Shown here piece after piece: positions 22,285-30,195 of a DNA stretch of 31,863 nucleotides. The position numbers were made by a program, and so were the translations under genes. The notes beneath the pieces are model-generated. The model was given only the letters and a program-made list of their open reading frames with translations. It was not told where the DNA came from and made no database searches. The DNA lies in contig DATGKD010000187.1 of NCBI GenBank assembly GCA_035294855.1, positions 1-31,863 of the forward strand, in the 5' to 3' direction. The DNA comes from DATGKD01 sp035294855 (GTDB taxonomy: Bacteria > Actinomycetota > Acidimicrobiia > Acidimicrobiales > UBA8190). How positions within the stretch are numbered: the first letter of the stretch is position 1; each line of letters starts with the position of its first letter.

Positions 22285-24033
22285 TCAGGCCCCGAGCTGC
22301 AAGGGGTAGGAGTCGACGAGCTCGGACGCCGGCATCGGCCGCGAGAAGAGGTAGCCCTGGGCGAAGTCGCAGTCCAGGCTCTTCAGCACATGGAGCTGCT
22401 GCTCGGTCTCCACTCCCTCGGCGATGACCTGGAGGCCGAGCGCGTGCGCCAGCGTCACGACGGCGGCCACGATCTCGGTACCGCCTCGTCCCGCCCCGAG
22501 CTCGTCCACGAAGCTCTTGTCGATCTTCAAGATGTCGAGCGGGAACCGCTGCAGATGGCTGAGGGAGGAATAGCCCGTTCCGAAGTCGTCGATCGCCAAG
22601 GTCACGCCGAGCGCCTTCAGTGCGTCGAGAACCCTGGAGGCCACGGTGGTGTCGCGCATGAGTGCGCTCTCGGTGATCTCGAGCGTCAGGTGCTCGGGAG
22701 CCACCCCCGTCACGCCCAACACGCGCTCCACGGTGGCGACGATCTCCGGGTCGTCGATCTGACGGGCGGACAGGTTGACCTCGACGGAGCGGCGCGGTCC
22801 GCCGGCACGGTCGTCGTGCCAGGCGCGGAGCTGCTCGCACGCCTGGCGCAGCACCCACGCACCGATGGGGATGATAAGCCCGCTCTCTTCGGCCACCGGG
22901 ATGAAGCGGTCCGGGGCCACGAGGCCGTGCTCGGGATGCGCCCATCGCAGCAGCGCCTCGACCCCGACGGGTTGCTCTCCCCCGATGTCGACGACTGGTT
23001 GGTAGAAGAGGCGTAGCTCGCTGCGCTCGAGCGCCCGGTGGAGCAGATGCTCGGTATGCATGCGGTCGAGCACCCTTAGGCGCATGGCTTCGCCGAACAC
23101 CTCGACGGCGCCGCCGCCCTTGCGCTTGGCCTGATACATCGCGGCGTCGGCGTTCGACAGCAGGGGCGTGGCCTCCCGCACATGCGGCGTCGTGCACGCG
23201 ATGCCCACACTGGCAGTCAGGAAGATCTCGTCGTCGCCGGTGGCGATGGGCCGGCCGAGCGCGCGCAGGGCGCGATGGGAGAACGCGACGGCGTCACCCT
23301 CGGCATCATCCCCGTCGAACAGGGCCAGGAATTCGTCACCCCCGAGTCGGGCGATGACCGCGGCCCGCCCGTCGGCGCACTCGAGGCGGCGCGCCACCGC
23401 CACGAGAACCTCGTCGCCGATCTCGTGGCCGAGTGCCTCGTTGATCTCCTTGAAGCGGTCGAGATCGAGGACGAGGACGGCGATCGAGCCGTCGAGGCGG
23501 TCGGGCTTCGCCAGGGCGTAGGCCAGCCGGTACGTGAACAGTGTCCGGTTCGGCAGCCCCGTCAGCGAGTCGTGGAGGTAGGCGTGCGCGAGTGCGGCCT
23601 CGGCGGCGCGGCCTTCGGACTCGTCGTGGACGAACCCTCCGATCCGCAGGTCCTCACCTGAGCCGACGACGTAGGCGGTCCCGGACACCTCGATCTCGTG
23701 GCCCTCTTGGTGGAGCAGGCGCAGGGCACGCGGCCATGTCCGATCGACGCCGCGCATCGCGCTCTTCGCCGATTCCAAGTCGTGCAGCGTCCGTCCGACG
23801 TGGCGCTCGGGAACCAGGAATCCGGTGATGCACCGACCGAGCACCTCGTCGCGTGACCACCCGAGGAGCAGCTCGGCCTGACGGTTCCACTCGGTCACCA
23901 CGCCTTCGCGGTCGGTCTCGACGAAGGCGTCACGGGACATGTCGAGCACATGGCGGAGTTGCGCGCGCATCCGCCTCGACGACAACTCCTCGTCGAGGTG
24001 GTGGTGACGATCGCCCCCCGGGGTCTTCGACAT
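22285..24033 (-). CDS. PAS-GGDEF-EAL cyclic di-GMP turnover protein
   Basis: A 582-residue cytoplasmic protein with three domains. A PAS domain (about 22-140) begins MRAQLRHVLDMSRDAFVETD. The GGDEF domain (about 150-315) has HDSLTGLPN and an intact GGDEF at 231-235, so diguanylate cyclase activity is possible. The position where an inhibitory RxxD I-site would lie holds GRAA, so product inhibition at that site is probably absent. The EAL domain (about 330-575) keeps EAL at 359-361 and the metal and catalytic segments NLSARQ, EITES, DDFGTGYSSL, KIDKSFV, AEGVET and QGYLFSRPM, so phosphodiesterase activity is also possible. No membrane segment is present; the signal is presumably sensed by PAS. 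Confidence 0.94.
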   Translation of the reverse strand: MSKTPGGDRHHHLDEELSSRRMRAQLRHVLDMSRDAFVETDREGVVTEWNRQAELLLGWSRDEVLGRCITGFLVPERHVGRTLHDLESAKSAMRGVDRTWPRALRLLHQEGHEIEVSGTAYVVGSGEDLRIGGFVHDESEGRAAEAALAHAYLHDSLTGLPNRTLFTYRLAYALAKPDRLDGSIAVLVLDLDRFKEINEALGHEIGDEVLVAVARRLECADGRAAVIARLGGDEFLALFDGDDAEGDAVAFSHRALRALGRPIATGDDEIFLTASVGIACTTPHVREATPLLSNADAAMYQAKRKGGGAVEVFGEAMRLRVLDRMHTEHLLHRALERSELRLFYQPVVDIGGEQPVGVEALLRWAHPEHGLVAPDRFIPVAEESGLIIPIGAWVLRQACEQLRAWHDDRAGGPRRSVEVNLSARQIDDPEIVATVERVLGVTGVAPEHLTLEITESALMRDTTVASRVLDALKALGVTLAIDDFGTGYSSLSHLQRFPLDILKIDKSFVDELGAGRGGTEIVAAVVTLAHALGLQVIAEGVETEQQLHVLKSLDCDFAQGYLFSRPMPASELVDSYPLQLGA

Positions 24034-24230
24034 GTCCGTCCGTGCCCGTCCGCTGTTGACCCGCCCGGATGGCTGCCCACGAGATCCGACGGCCGGGGCT
24101 CACCCCGGCCGTTTGTGGTCGTTGTGGTCAAAGAAGCTTCTGTGAAAATAGTCAATCTTCTCGTCGGCCACACGGATGCCGACGTGCGGGAACCGCCCGG
24201 GCTCGTCGCAGAAGGACCCCGTTGGCTACG

Positions 24231-25289
24231 GTGCCCGGCGTGGTCCAGGTGACGGGTGTGGTCCAGAAGGCAGCCTGGGACCGCGACGTCCTGCCGCCGG
24301 TCGAGCGGGTTCGGCCCGGGCTGTGGTCGATCCCGGTGCCGATCCCGGACAATCCGCTGCGCTACGTCCTCGTCTACGCCTTCGAGCTCGACAGCGGCGT
24401 CGCCATCGTGGACGCCGGTTGGAACACCGACGACGCGTGGTCGGCGTTGAGCCGGGGCCTCAAGGAAGCCGGGGGCTCGATCAGCGATGTGCGGGCGGTG
24501 CTCGTCACCCACATCCATCCCGACCACTACGGCCTGGCCGGCCGGGTGCGCGAGGAGTCCGGTGCCTGGATCGGGCTGCACCCTGACGACGCCGAGATGC
24601 TCGAGGCCCGCTACATCGAGACCGACGACTTGTTGGCGCGCATGCGCGAGTTCCTCCAGGACGCGGGCGTCCCGGCGACCAAGCTCCCCGACCTCAACTT
24701 CGCGTCGATGATGATCCGCGGCCAGGTCACCATGGCCCAGCCCGACGTGCTCTTCGAGGACGGCACGGTCGTCGATGTGCCGGGGTGGGACCTTCGCACG
24801 GTGTGGACGCCTGGCCACTCCCCCGGCCACGTCTGCTTCTACAGCGAGCGCAACCAGCTGCTGCTGTCGGGTGACCACGTGCTGCCCCGCATCACGCCCA
24901 ACATCGGCGTGCACACCCAACAGTTCCCCAATCCCCTCGGCGAATATCTCGAGTCACTACTCAAGGTCCAGAACCTGGGGGTGGACGAGGTCCTCCCCGC
25001 GCACGAATACCGGTTCGCCGATCTGCGCAGCCGTCTCGACGAGATCATCACCCATCATGCCGACCGTCTGGCCGAGATCGAGCGTCTCCTCGCCGAACAC
25101 CCCGGCTCAACGGCGTGGGACCTGTCCGTACAGTTGAGCTGGTCGCGTCCCTGGCACGAAATCGCCGACTTCATGCAACGCGCCGCGGTCGGCGAGACGC
25201 TCGCCCACTTGGTGCTCCTCGAGAACCATCAGCGTGTGCGGCGCGAGGGTTCGTTCCCGGCGCGCTTTCATCTCCTGTCACAGCACTGA
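24231..25289 (+). CDS. MBL-fold metallo-hydrolase
   Basis: A protein of up to 352 residues with a metallo-beta-lactamase fold. The metal-binding motif THIHPDHYG supplies His94, His96, Asp98 and His99; further ligands are in GHSPGH, LSGDHVLPR and the late LPAHEYRF. This is a complete dinuclear zinc set. After the core, a C-terminal helical domain (about 265-352) includes DEIITHHADRLAEIERLL and resembles the LACTB2-like C-terminal region. Natural substrate is not inferable; thioester, lactone or RNA hydrolases share this layout. The start is ambiguous: in-frame GTG codons at 24231, 24240, 24249 and 24258 lie within 30 bases, and the best ribosome site, AGAAGGA near 24210, is rather far away. 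I chose the first. Confidence 0.88.
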   Translation: MPGVVQVTGVVQKAAWDRDVLPPVERVRPGLWSIPVPIPDNPLRYVLVYAFELDSGVAIVDAGWNTDDAWSALSRGLKEAGGSISDVRAVLVTHIHPDHYGLAGRVREESGAWIGLHPDDAEMLEARYIETDDLLARMREFLQDAGVPATKLPDLNFASMMIRGQVTMAQPDVLFEDGTVVDVPGWDLRTVWTPGHSPGHVCFYSERNQLLLSGDHVLPRITPNIGVHTQQFPNPLGEYLESLLKVQNLGVDEVLPAHEYRFADLRSRLDEIITHHADRLAEIERLLAEHPGSTAWDLSVQLSWSRPWHEIADFMQRAAVGETLAHLVLLENHQRVRREGSFPARFHLLSQH

Positions 25290-25375
25290 ATCTCCGAACC
25301 GCACGGAATCCCGAGGCCAGCGCATAACCACCGTTGGCGCGCGCCCGTCGTGTAGACAAGACGCGGAGCACGGTC

Positions 25376-26569
25376 GTGGGAACGAACTCCTCAATCGCTC
25401 GGCGCCTTCCCGGGCGCGACGCGCGGCACGCCACCCATCGTGCCCGCGGCGTTGGTCGCGGGATCGTCGTCGTCGTGGTGATCGCCGCGGTGGCGGCTGG
25501 CGCCGCGGTCGCTGTCGTCAAGTTGCGGGCGTCGCACAACCAGCGCCCCGCCACGGTGACCTCGACCACGCTGCCCGCGTCGGTGACGACCGCGGTCGCC
25601 CCGTGGACGCTGCGCGCCCCGATCGCCTCCGAGGTGGTCCTCACCCTCACCGCGCCGGCTCCCGGCGCCAGCGCCGGCACCATGCTCGAGGTGTTCGGAG
25701 GCTCGACCACGGGCAACCAGCCCGCCAGCGGGATCTTCACCCTCGACGTGTCGACCGGGACGCTCGTGCACGTCGCCAACCTGACCACGGTGCTCGCGGA
25801 GGCCACCGGCGCATTCGTGGGCGGCCAGGCGGTCATCTTCGGGGGCGCGACGCCGACGCCGATCGCCACCGTGCAGGCACCACCGTCGAGCGCGGGCGCG
25901 ACGAGATCCTCGACAGTGGCCACGGCGACCGTGCTCGGCTCCCTGCCGCAACCACGCGCGGGAGCGAGCGCGACCACCGTGGGCACGACGACCTACATCG
26001 TGGGTGGAGCAGATGGCACGACGCCGGACCCCGACGTTCTCGCCACCACCGACGGGAAGAGCTTCTCGGTGGTGAGCGCACTCCCGGTCCCGGTCGTTGA
26101 TCCTGCCGTGGCGGCGGTGGGCACGAAGCTGTTCGTGTTCGGCGGCCAGGCGTTGAGCGGCGCCGACGCAGGACAACCGGTGACGACGGTGCAGATGGTC
26201 GATCCGGCGAAGCACCGCGCCCGGGTTGTCGGACGTATGCCGAGCGGCCTCGAAGGCGCCGCGGCGGTGACACTCGGAGGAAGAGTGTTCGTCCTCGGCG
26301 GCGACACCTCAGGGGCCAGCCCGTCCTCGGTCACCTCTGCCGCCGGCGCCTCAGGATCGAGTGCCTCGGCGGCTCAGACCTCCGGCACCATCTGGGCCTT
26401 CGATTCGTCACACAACCGGTTGGTCACCGCCGGAACCCTGCAGACGCCCGTCGCGCGCGCTGGGGTCGCCGTCGTCGGCTCGACCGCCTGGATCGTCGGC
26501 GGCTCCGCGTCCGGGAGGCCCTCCGCGGTGGTGCAGAGCGTCACCTTGTCCCCCACTCACGCCGGCTGA
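25376..26569 (+). CDS. Membrane-anchored kelch-type beta-propeller protein
   Basis: A 397-residue protein with a basic N-terminus, one membrane helix (about 29-49) and a long extracytoplasmic part. A Thr/Ser-rich spacer precedes a series of six hydrophobic-GG blade ends at about 108, 156, 210, 256, 308 and 375 (VFGGS, IFGGA, IVGGA, VFGGQ, VLGGD, IVGGS). Their number and spacing of roughly 50-65 residues fit a six-bladed kelch-like propeller. An Ala/Ser-rich insertion (about 313-337) lies in the fifth blade. The propeller probably binds a partner or glycan; no catalytic site is visible. Start GTG at 25376 has GGAG seven bases before it; a TTG at 25334 would add 14 residues with no ribosome site. 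The 3' end overlaps a convergent gene. Confidence 0.75.
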   Translation: MGTNSSIARRLPGRDARHATHRARGVGRGIVVVVVIAAVAAGAAVAVVKLRASHNQRPATVTSTTLPASVTTAVAPWTLRAPIASEVVLTLTAPAPGASAGTMLEVFGGSTTGNQPASGIFTLDVSTGTLVHVANLTTVLAEATGAFVGGQAVIFGGATPTPIATVQAPPSSAGATRSSTVATATVLGSLPQPRAGASATTVGTTTYIVGGADGTTPDPDVLATTDGKSFSVVSALPVPVVDPAVAAVGTKLFVFGGQALSGADAGQPVTTVQMVDPAKHRARVVGRMPSGLEGAAAVTLGGRVFVLGGDTSGASPSSVTSAAGASGSSASAAQTSGTIWAFDSSHNRLVTAGTLQTPVARAGVAVVGSTAWIVGGSASGRPSAVVQSVTLSPTHAG

Positions 26570-27235
26570 CACCGCGCCCGGGCCGGGATTTCCCTCGGCT
26601 TCGGCGCTGCCCTCAGCTTGCGGGCCCCACCGCCGGTGCTCCCGACGCCGGCGGATGACCAAGAACGCCGCCACGGCCACGACGAGAACGGCCACGATGA
26701 TGAGGGAGTAGACGCCGATCGTCTTCGCCACGGCCGCGTAGGAGTTGCCGGCGCCGTACCCAATGAGCACGAAGGTCGTCCCCCACGCGATCCCGCCCAG
26801 CGCGTTGAAGAAGAGGAACGTCCGGTACCGCATGCCGCTCATGCCCGTCAGGCCCGGTATGAGCGCACGGGCGAGCGCGATCCACCGTCCGAGGAACACC
26901 GCCGGCCCGCCGTAGCGCGCGATCAAGGCTGTTCCCCGGCGCACGCCCGCGTGGTCGCGCAGCGGGCGATGCTGCAACAACCAGGGCCCGAGGTACTTGC
27001 CGACCTCGTAGCCCGTCGAGTCCCCGACGATGGCGCACGCCACCACGACGACGATCATCCCGAGGAGGTTCACATGGTGCTGGGAGGCCAAGAACCCGCC
27101 GATCAGCGCGGCCGTCTCCCCCGGAATGACGAAGCCGAGGAGCACGGCGGCTTCGCCGAAGACGAGCGCACCACACACGATGTACGCGACGGGCCCATGG
27201 AAGTGCTGGAGCCACGTCGTGATGCTGGCCGGCAA
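26408..27235 (-). CDS. DedA family membrane protein with unusual C-terminal tail
   Basis: A DedA-family protein (polyprenyl-phosphate/phospholipid transport group, also called SNARE-associated Golgi protein family). Residues 1-200 form the usual domain: FGEAAVLLGFVIPGET (27-42), GDSTGYEVGKYLGPW (71-85), FLGRWIALARALIPGLTGMSG (114-134) and FNALGGIAWG (143-152), with several membrane helices. After RRRREHRRW the reading continues for about 70 residues that are low-complexity, rich in Gly, Asp and Arg; from about residue 222 these are read antisense to the kelch gene. The start is TTG at 27235, forced by an in-frame stop three codons upstream; it lies six bases after the stop of the zinc-ribbon gene, so coupling is likely. 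Confidence 0.85.
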   Translation of the reverse strand: MPASITTWLQHFHGPVAYIVCGALVFGEAAVLLGFVIPGETAALIGGFLASQHHVNLLGMIVVVVACAIVGDSTGYEVGKYLGPWLLQHRPLRDHAGVRRGTALIARYGGPAVFLGRWIALARALIPGLTGMSGMRYRTFLFFNALGGIAWGTTFVLIGYGAGNSYAAVAKTIGVYSLIIVAVLVVAVAAFLVIRRRREHRRWGPQAEGSAEAEGNPGPGAVSAGVSGGQGDALHHRGGPPGRGAADDPGGRADDGDPSARDGRLQGSGGDQPVV

Positions 27236-27241
27236 GGGCCG

Positions 27242-27712
27242 CTACCCGGCGTCTCGGGCTGGTTCGAAGGCTTTCGCCCGCGACCACGACGTGCTGACCC
27301 ATGTTCGGCGCCGGCACGCCGGGCACGTCATGAACCGGGTGTACCCACGCCCCGGACGCCAGAACCAAAGCGGAAGATGGAGCACGGCGAATTCGAGGAC
27401 GTCGACCGACGAAGACTCGCCGCACGACGAACAGGTGACGTCGATGGCCGGGAGGAAGCCGGTCGCGCCGCCGGGCCGGGCCGGAGCGGCGTCGAGGTCG
27501 CGCTCGGCCGCTCGGCGCGACTTGTCGTTCGCCGCTCGGGCCGCGATCCGACGGCCCGGGCCCGTCAGGACGGGTGCGATCCGCGCCTCGTCGGAGAACA
27601 GGGCGTGCTTGCCCGGAGCGTCGCGGGCCGCCTTCAGCGGGGCGTCCTCGTCACGCGACGCGGGCGCCCAGAACAGGGCTCGCTTTCCCATGGGGTCGGG
27701 GGCGTCGCTCAT
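27242..27712 (-). CDS. Zinc-ribbon-like protein of unknown function
   Basis: A 156-residue protein. The N-terminal 100 residues are polar, basic and probably disordered; they hold two similar short motifs, GKRALFWAP near residue 8 and GKHALFSDEA near 34. The C-terminal part has two CxxC knuckles, CSSC near 98 and CPAC near 132, separated by a hydrophobic stretch with LPLWFWRPG, which indicates a zinc ribbon. The function is unknown; a nucleic-acid or protein contact is usual for such folds. The ATG at 27712 is 27 bases after the ParA gene's stop codon region, and the next gene (DedA) starts six bases after its own stop. A second ATG lies seven codons inside. Confidence 0.7.
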   Translation of the reverse strand: MSDAPDPMGKRALFWAPASRDEDAPLKAARDAPGKHALFSDEARIAPVLTGPGRRIAARAANDKSRRAAERDLDAAPARPGGATGFLPAIDVTCSSCGESSSVDVLEFAVLHLPLWFWRPGRGYTRFMTCPACRRRTWVSTSWSRAKAFEPARDAG

Positions 27713-27738
27713 CTGAGGCCCGGTGGTCCCGTCGTCGC

Positions 27739-28515
27739 TCAGCGGACGAGATGCCACTCGGCGTCGAGCTCACGGGCGATCGCCCGGTATGCCTCGGCGC
27801 CCGGCGACGACGGCGCGTGTTGGATGATGCACCGACCTCGCTGTGGTGCCTCGGCGAAGCGGATCGACTTCTTGACGGGTGGGTCGAGGACCGTGAGCCC
27901 GTACCGTTCCTTGACGGCATCGAGCACCGCCCGCCCGTGCCGCGTGCGTTCGTCGTACATGGTGGCGACGACGCCGCGCACCTCGAGGTCGGCGTTGGCG
28001 AACATGCGGACGTCGTCGACCGTCTCGAGCAGCTGGCCGACCCCCCGGTGGCTCAGCGCTTCGCACTGCAGGGGGATGAGCACCTCGCGTGCGGCCGTCA
28101 AGCCGTTGATGGTGAGGACGCCCAACGACGGTGGACAGTCGATGATGATGACGTCGTAGTCGTCGGCCACTGGGCCCAAGGCGAGCGACAGCGCATGTTC
28201 ACGGCCGGTGCGCGTCAGCAGGTGCACCTCGGAACCGGCGAGGTCGATGGTGGACGGCAGGATGTCGAGGCCGTCGATGCCGGCGATCACACGCCGGACG
28301 TCGGCGACCTTCATCTTCCGTACGAAGACGTCGTGCAGCGACTGGTCGAGCCCGTCGGGGTCGACACCGACCGAATACGTGAGACACGCCTGAGGGTCGA
28401 GGTCGACGAGCAACACGCGCCGCCCGTGCTCCGCCAGTGCGTACCCGAGCGAATGCACCGTGGTGGTCTTGGCGACGCCACCTTTCTGGTTGGCCACCGC
28501 CAAGATGCGTGCCAT
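27739..28515 (-). CDS. ParA/Soj-family ATPase without a ParB partner
   Basis: A 258-residue ParA-type P-loop ATPase. The deviant Walker A motif is NQKGGVAKTTT (9-19), with the signature lysine at 11. DLDPQACLTYSVG, VIIIDCPPSLGVLT (Walker B-like) and IPLQCEALSHRGVGQLL follow in the usual order, and the C-terminal region has VKKSIRFAEAPQRGR. The length is the normal short chromosomal ParA size without an N-terminal helix-turn-helix. No parB gene or parS-like cluster follows; instead a zinc-ribbon gene and a DedA gene are downstream on the same strand. Orphan ParAs position other cargo such as pili, chemoreceptors or carboxysomes; which cargo is not shown here. Start ATG at 28515. Confidence 0.9.
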   Translation of the reverse strand: MARILAVANQKGGVAKTTTVHSLGYALAEHGRRVLLVDLDPQACLTYSVGVDPDGLDQSLHDVFVRKMKVADVRRVIAGIDGLDILPSTIDLAGSEVHLLTRTGREHALSLALGPVADDYDVIIIDCPPSLGVLTINGLTAAREVLIPLQCEALSHRGVGQLLETVDDVRMFANADLEVRGVVATMYDERTRHGRAVLDAVKERYGLTVLDPPVKKSIRFAEAPQRGRCIIQHAPSSPGAEAYRAIARELDAEWHLVR

Positions 28516-28560
28516 CGGGGCGAGTCTATGCACAGTCCCGCGGGTGGCCCCGGGGTGGCA

Positions 28561-28570
28561 GCACCGGTGC
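28561..28570. promoter_or_regulatory. Palindrome in the parA divergent promoter region
   Basis: GCACCGGTGC, a perfect 10-base palindrome, lies in the 77-base gap between the ParA gene and the divergent PPOX-type gene. Possible operator; too short to be certain. Confidence 0.25.
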
Positions 28571-28592
28571 GCCGACCTGCCACGATGGACGC

Positions 28593-29045
28593 ATGGCGAC
28601 GTGGGCCGAGCTGCACGGCGCCGAGCCCGTCTTCGCGGACCGGGTCCGCCAGGCGTTCGACACCGGGCGGCACAAGACCATGGCGACGCTGCGACGAGAC
28701 CGGTCACCGAGGATGAGCGGCATCGAAGTCGAATTCGTGGACGCCGGCATCTGCTTCGGCACGATGCCCGGGTCCGCAAAAGCCCGCGACCTCGAGCGCG
28801 ATCCCCGAGTGGCGCTCCACAGCCCGACGGTCGACCCACCTGCGGACGATCCCGGCGCTTGGCTCGGCGAGGCGAAGCTCGCCGGCCGGGCCGTGGCCAC
28901 CGGCGGTCACGGGGACTCCGACCCGGGACGATTCGTCATCGACATCGTCGAAGTCGTGCTCACGCGCATCGGGAGCCCGCCGGACCACCTGGTCATCGAG
29001 TCGTGGCACCCCGGACGGGGCCTCGAGCGGACCGAACGCCGTTGA
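28593..29045 (+). CDS. PPOX-class FMN-binding split-barrel protein
   Basis: A 150-residue protein of the pyridoxamine 5'-phosphate oxidase-like split-barrel type. It has the early strand pair KTMATLRRDRSPRMSGIEVEF (about 29-49), the loop FGTMPGSAKARDLERDPRVAL (52-72) in which the K-x-R-D-L pattern usually contacts the flavin phosphate, then GEAKLAGRAVAT and a closing strand VVLTRI. Members bind FMN, F420 or haem-type cofactors; F420 use would be plausible in an actinomycete but cannot be read from the sequence. The ATG at 28593 is preceded by a weak purine-rich stretch. It is divergent from the ParA gene and convergent with the ACT protein gene (15 bases between stops). Confidence 0.8.
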   Translation: MATWAELHGAEPVFADRVRQAFDTGRHKTMATLRRDRSPRMSGIEVEFVDAGICFGTMPGSAKARDLERDPRVALHSPTVDPPADDPGAWLGEAKLAGRAVATGGHGDSDPGRFVIDIVEVVLTRIGSPPDHLVIESWHPGRGLERTERR

Positions 29046-29060
29046 CGGCGCGGCGGCCCC

Positions 29061-29441
29061 TCAGAAGGTCGTGAGCACCGACCGGGCCCTGGCCAGGTCA
29101 TCGGAGGCGAACACCAGGCGGGTGTTGGTAGCCAGGTAGGCCAGAGTGATGTTGACCCCGGCGTCGCCGAGCACCCGGCTGACGTCGCCCAGCACGCCAG
29201 GCCGGTCCTCGACGTCGACGACCGCAACCTCCTGCTCGGACGCCACCTCGATGCCCGCCGCCGCCAGGGCCGTGAATGCGGCGGCCTCGTCCTCCACGAG
29301 CACGTGGACCTCTCCCAGGCCGCCACCGCTGATGAGGGCACAGAAGCCTTCGATGTTGACCCCGCCGGAGCCGAACACCTTCCCGAGTCGTCCCAGCTCG
29401 CCGGGCTCGTCGGTCAGGTAAATGGTGAGGTCGCTGGCCAT
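29061..29441 (-). CDS. Tandem ACT domain protein
   Basis: A 126-residue protein with two small ligand-binding ACT domains and nothing else. The first (about 1-64) begins SDLTIYLTDEPGELGRLGKVF with the GVNIEGFCA segment; the second (about 68-126) has VAVVDVEDRPGVLGDVSRVLGDAGVNITLAYLAT. Stand-alone ACT pairs usually bind amino acids and regulate a partner enzyme, or form part of a regulatory subunit. The ATG at 29441 is supported by GGGAGGG four bases upstream; a reading from 29513 would add 24 basic residues. It stands alone on its strand, with about 163 bases without a gene upstream. Confidence 0.88.
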   Translation of the reverse strand: MASDLTIYLTDEPGELGRLGKVFGSGGVNIEGFCALISGGGLGEVHVLVEDEAAAFTALAAAGIEVASEQEVAVVDVEDRPGVLGDVSRVLGDAGVNITLAYLATNTRLVFASDDLARARSVLTTF

Positions 29442-29604
29442 GTCACCCTCCCGTGCCACGCCTGAACCGATCTTGGTCCCGGGCACGGCCTTCAGCAACC
29501 CGCTTCGCCTCACCGCTCAGTGGGCCGTTCCGTGATGGGCCGTTTGGGGCAATTGGTTGCTACATCCACCGTTGGGCCACTCCTGTCCGGCTCCGCGTCG
29601 AAGG

Positions 29605-30195
29605 TCAGAGGACGCGCCTCATGACAGGACGGGTGCGAGATGTGCGAGCAACCTCGACAAATCCTGCGGCTTCGAACATCGCCAAGGTCCCGGTATAGAG
29701 GGCAGACCCCGCCACCCGATCCGCCTTGAGGCCTGCGACGTCGACGGGATGCCCCTCAACGGCAGTCGCACCGTGGTCGCGGGCGAAGGCGACGGCGGCT
29801 TCCAGAAGGGCCATGCCGACGCCCGATCGCCTGTGACCGGCGTCGACGACGAAGCACGTAAGCCACCACGCTCCCGTGTCGTCACCGGACAGCACTCTGG
29901 CGAGCGCCGTATTCGTCGTGACCCCCGGAAGACCACGTCGGGGTCCGACTCGGGCCCATCCGACCGGGTGACCGTCGACGTACGCGATGAGTCCGGGAGC
30001 AACCGCAGCATGTGTGACCTCATGGTGCAACGAGTCACGGTTGTTCGGTGGCGTCATCGATGCCGATGAGCGAGCGGCTTCGGGGTCGAGAAAGCGCTGG
30101 CACCAACACCAAGACGAACTCTCGCCCCGTCGTCCGAACGCCTTGACGACATCGGTCCAGCGATCTGGTGTCGCGGGCCGAACTTCTACCGTCAC
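29605..30195 (-). CDS. GNAT family N-acetyltransferase
   Basis: A 196-residue single-domain acetyltransferase using acetyl-CoA. The acetyl-CoA binding motif A is VVDAGHRRSGVGMALLEAA (about 115-133), preceded by WWLTCFVV and followed by the FEAAGFVEVARTSRTRPVM segment typical of the last strand. The N-terminus contains the uncommon SSWCWCQRFL (27-36), a Cys/Trp cluster known in a subset of GNAT proteins. The target is unknown. GTG start at 30195. From here to the right edge, codon use and base composition look less uniformly GC-rich and genes become sparse. Confidence 0.87.
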   Translation of the reverse strand: MTVEVRPATPDRWTDVVKAFGRRGESSSWCWCQRFLDPEAARSSASMTPPNNRDSLHHEVTHAAVAPGLIAYVDGHPVGWARVGPRRGLPGVTTNTALARVLSGDDTGAWWLTCFVVDAGHRRSGVGMALLEAAVAFARDHGATAVEGHPVDVAGLKADRVAGSALYTGTLAMFEAAGFVEVARTSRTRPVMRRVL

